Of a DNA stretch of 13,773 nt, positions 13,208 through 13,773 are shown piece by piece (the stretch's first letter is position 1; each line of letters opens with the position of its first letter). The DNA is from DATKZH01 sp964475955. Lineage in GTDB: Bacteria; Planctomycetota; Planctomycetia; Pirellulales; Thermoguttaceae. Location: the NCBI GenBank assembly GCA_964475955.1, contig CAYYZY010000201.1, positions 1 through 13,773 on the forward strand, given 5' to 3'. Made by a program: the position numbers and the translations under genes. The notes under the pieces are model-generated. The model saw only the letters and a list, made by a program, of their open reading frames with translations, did not search any database and was not told where the DNA came from.

Positions 13208-13773
13208 CTACGATTTCTCTCCGGCTTCGTCGATGCGGCCGATCATGTACAGGTCTCTCTCCGGCGTCTCGGCGAATTCGTCGGCCAGGATGCGCTCGCA
13301 GCCTTCCAACGCGTCGTCCAGATCGACCACGCGCCCCTCGTTGCCCGTAAAGCGCTCCGTGACGATGAACGGCTGCGTCAGGAACCGCTCCAGTCGCCGG
13401 GCGCGGTGCACGACGGCTTGGTCGCCCTTGGAAAGCTCCTCGAGGCCGAGCATGGCGATGATGTCCTTCAGCTCCTCGTAGGTGGCCAGGGTCTCGCGCA
13501 CGCGCTGGGCCACCCGGTAGTGGCGCCGGCCCACGACCTGCGGCGTGAGCATTTTCGAGCCCGACTGGAGCGGGTCGATGGCCGGATAGAGCCCCTGGCT
13601 GGCTCGATCGCGGGAAAGCACGATCGACGCGGAGAGGTGCCCGAACGTATGCACCGCGGCCGGGTCGGTGAAATCGTCGGCCGGCACGTAGACCGCCTGA
13701 ATTGATGTAATCGCACCTGACCGCGTGCTGGAAATCCGCTCCTCCAGCGCGGAAAGCTCCGTGGCCAGCGTGG
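13208..13773 (-). CDS. atpD: N-ATPase F1 beta subunit, C-terminal part (cut by window edge)
   Basis: The last 187 complete codons of the catalytic subunit; the Walker A region is beyond the right edge. Visible stretches include LSALEERISSTRSGAITSIQAVYVPADDFTDPAAVHTFGHL, the VLSRDRASQGLYPAIDPLQSGSKML segment, and LEELSKGDQAVVHRARRLERFLTQPF, which covers the DELSEED-loop equivalent and the helix after it. The GTG at 13687 is an internal valine codon, not a start. In known N-ATPases, beta is the first gene of the operon, so the operon promoter should lie just beyond this window. The stop is a TAG at 13208-13210. Confidence 0.97.
   Translation of the reverse strand, partial: TLATELSALEERISSTRSGAITSIQAVYVPADDFTDPAAVHTFGHLSASIVLSRDRASQGLYPAIDPLQSGSKMLTPQVVGRRHYRVAQRVRETLATYEELKDIIAMLGLEELSKGDQAVVHRARRLERFLTQPFIVTERFTGNEGRVVDLDDALEGCERILADEFAETPERDLYMIGRIDEAGEKS

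Overview
The window looks like a piece of a GC-rich planctomycete chromosome, probably order Pirellulales. This is inferred from protein style, not from a marker gene. The clues are a membrane-anchored serine/threonine kinase with a short N-terminal helical region, a divergent ECF-type sigma factor followed by a small soluble protein, a zinc-ribbon/GYF_2 protein, a lipoprotein-type DUF900 hydrolase, and a short palindromic repeat scattered between genes. Long open frames on the strand opposite the real genes are a side effect of high GC content.

Layout, left to right. Positions 36-1586 (-) encode a PknB-like kinase with one transmembrane helix. A 306-base divergent gap follows, with a TATAAT box for the kinase, then a small exported protein of unknown function at 1893-2654 (+) with a strong GC hairpin behind it. 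From 6216 down to 2899 runs a co-directional minus-strand group: DUF900 alpha/beta hydrolase lipoprotein, ECF sigma factor, small conserved-looking protein. A 341-base divergent gap with a good sigma-70-type promoter leads into a tail-anchored zinc-ribbon/GYF_2 protein at 6558-7541 (+).

The right half, 7715 to the window edge (-), is an N-ATPase operon, the alternative F-type rotary ATPase. It has the diagnostic order atpD-atpC-atpQ-atpR-atpB-atpE-atpF-atpA-atpG; atpD runs off the right edge. The F1 part (beta, epsilon, alpha, gamma) and the membrane part (a, c, b) are all present, with the N-ATPase-specific membrane proteins AtpQ and AtpR. There is no separate delta gene. The long AtpF carries a delta-like C-terminal region that could replace it. 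The c subunit has the VEST..Y ion-binding pattern and a second carboxylate in helix 1, so the ion may be Na+ or H+. Several genes overlap or nearly touch, pointing to translational coupling.

The least explained element is a 27-base palindrome with core GACGGAATGNCATTCCGTC. It occurs six times (five good copies, one decayed), always between genes: at both convergent gene ends and at two junctions inside the N-ATPase operon (atpD/atpC and atpR/atpB). Two of the three clusters with good copies are tandem pairs. I found no clear new defence or mobile system; the palindrome family, the b-delta arrangement and the odd architecture of the hydrolase are the items most worth a second look.
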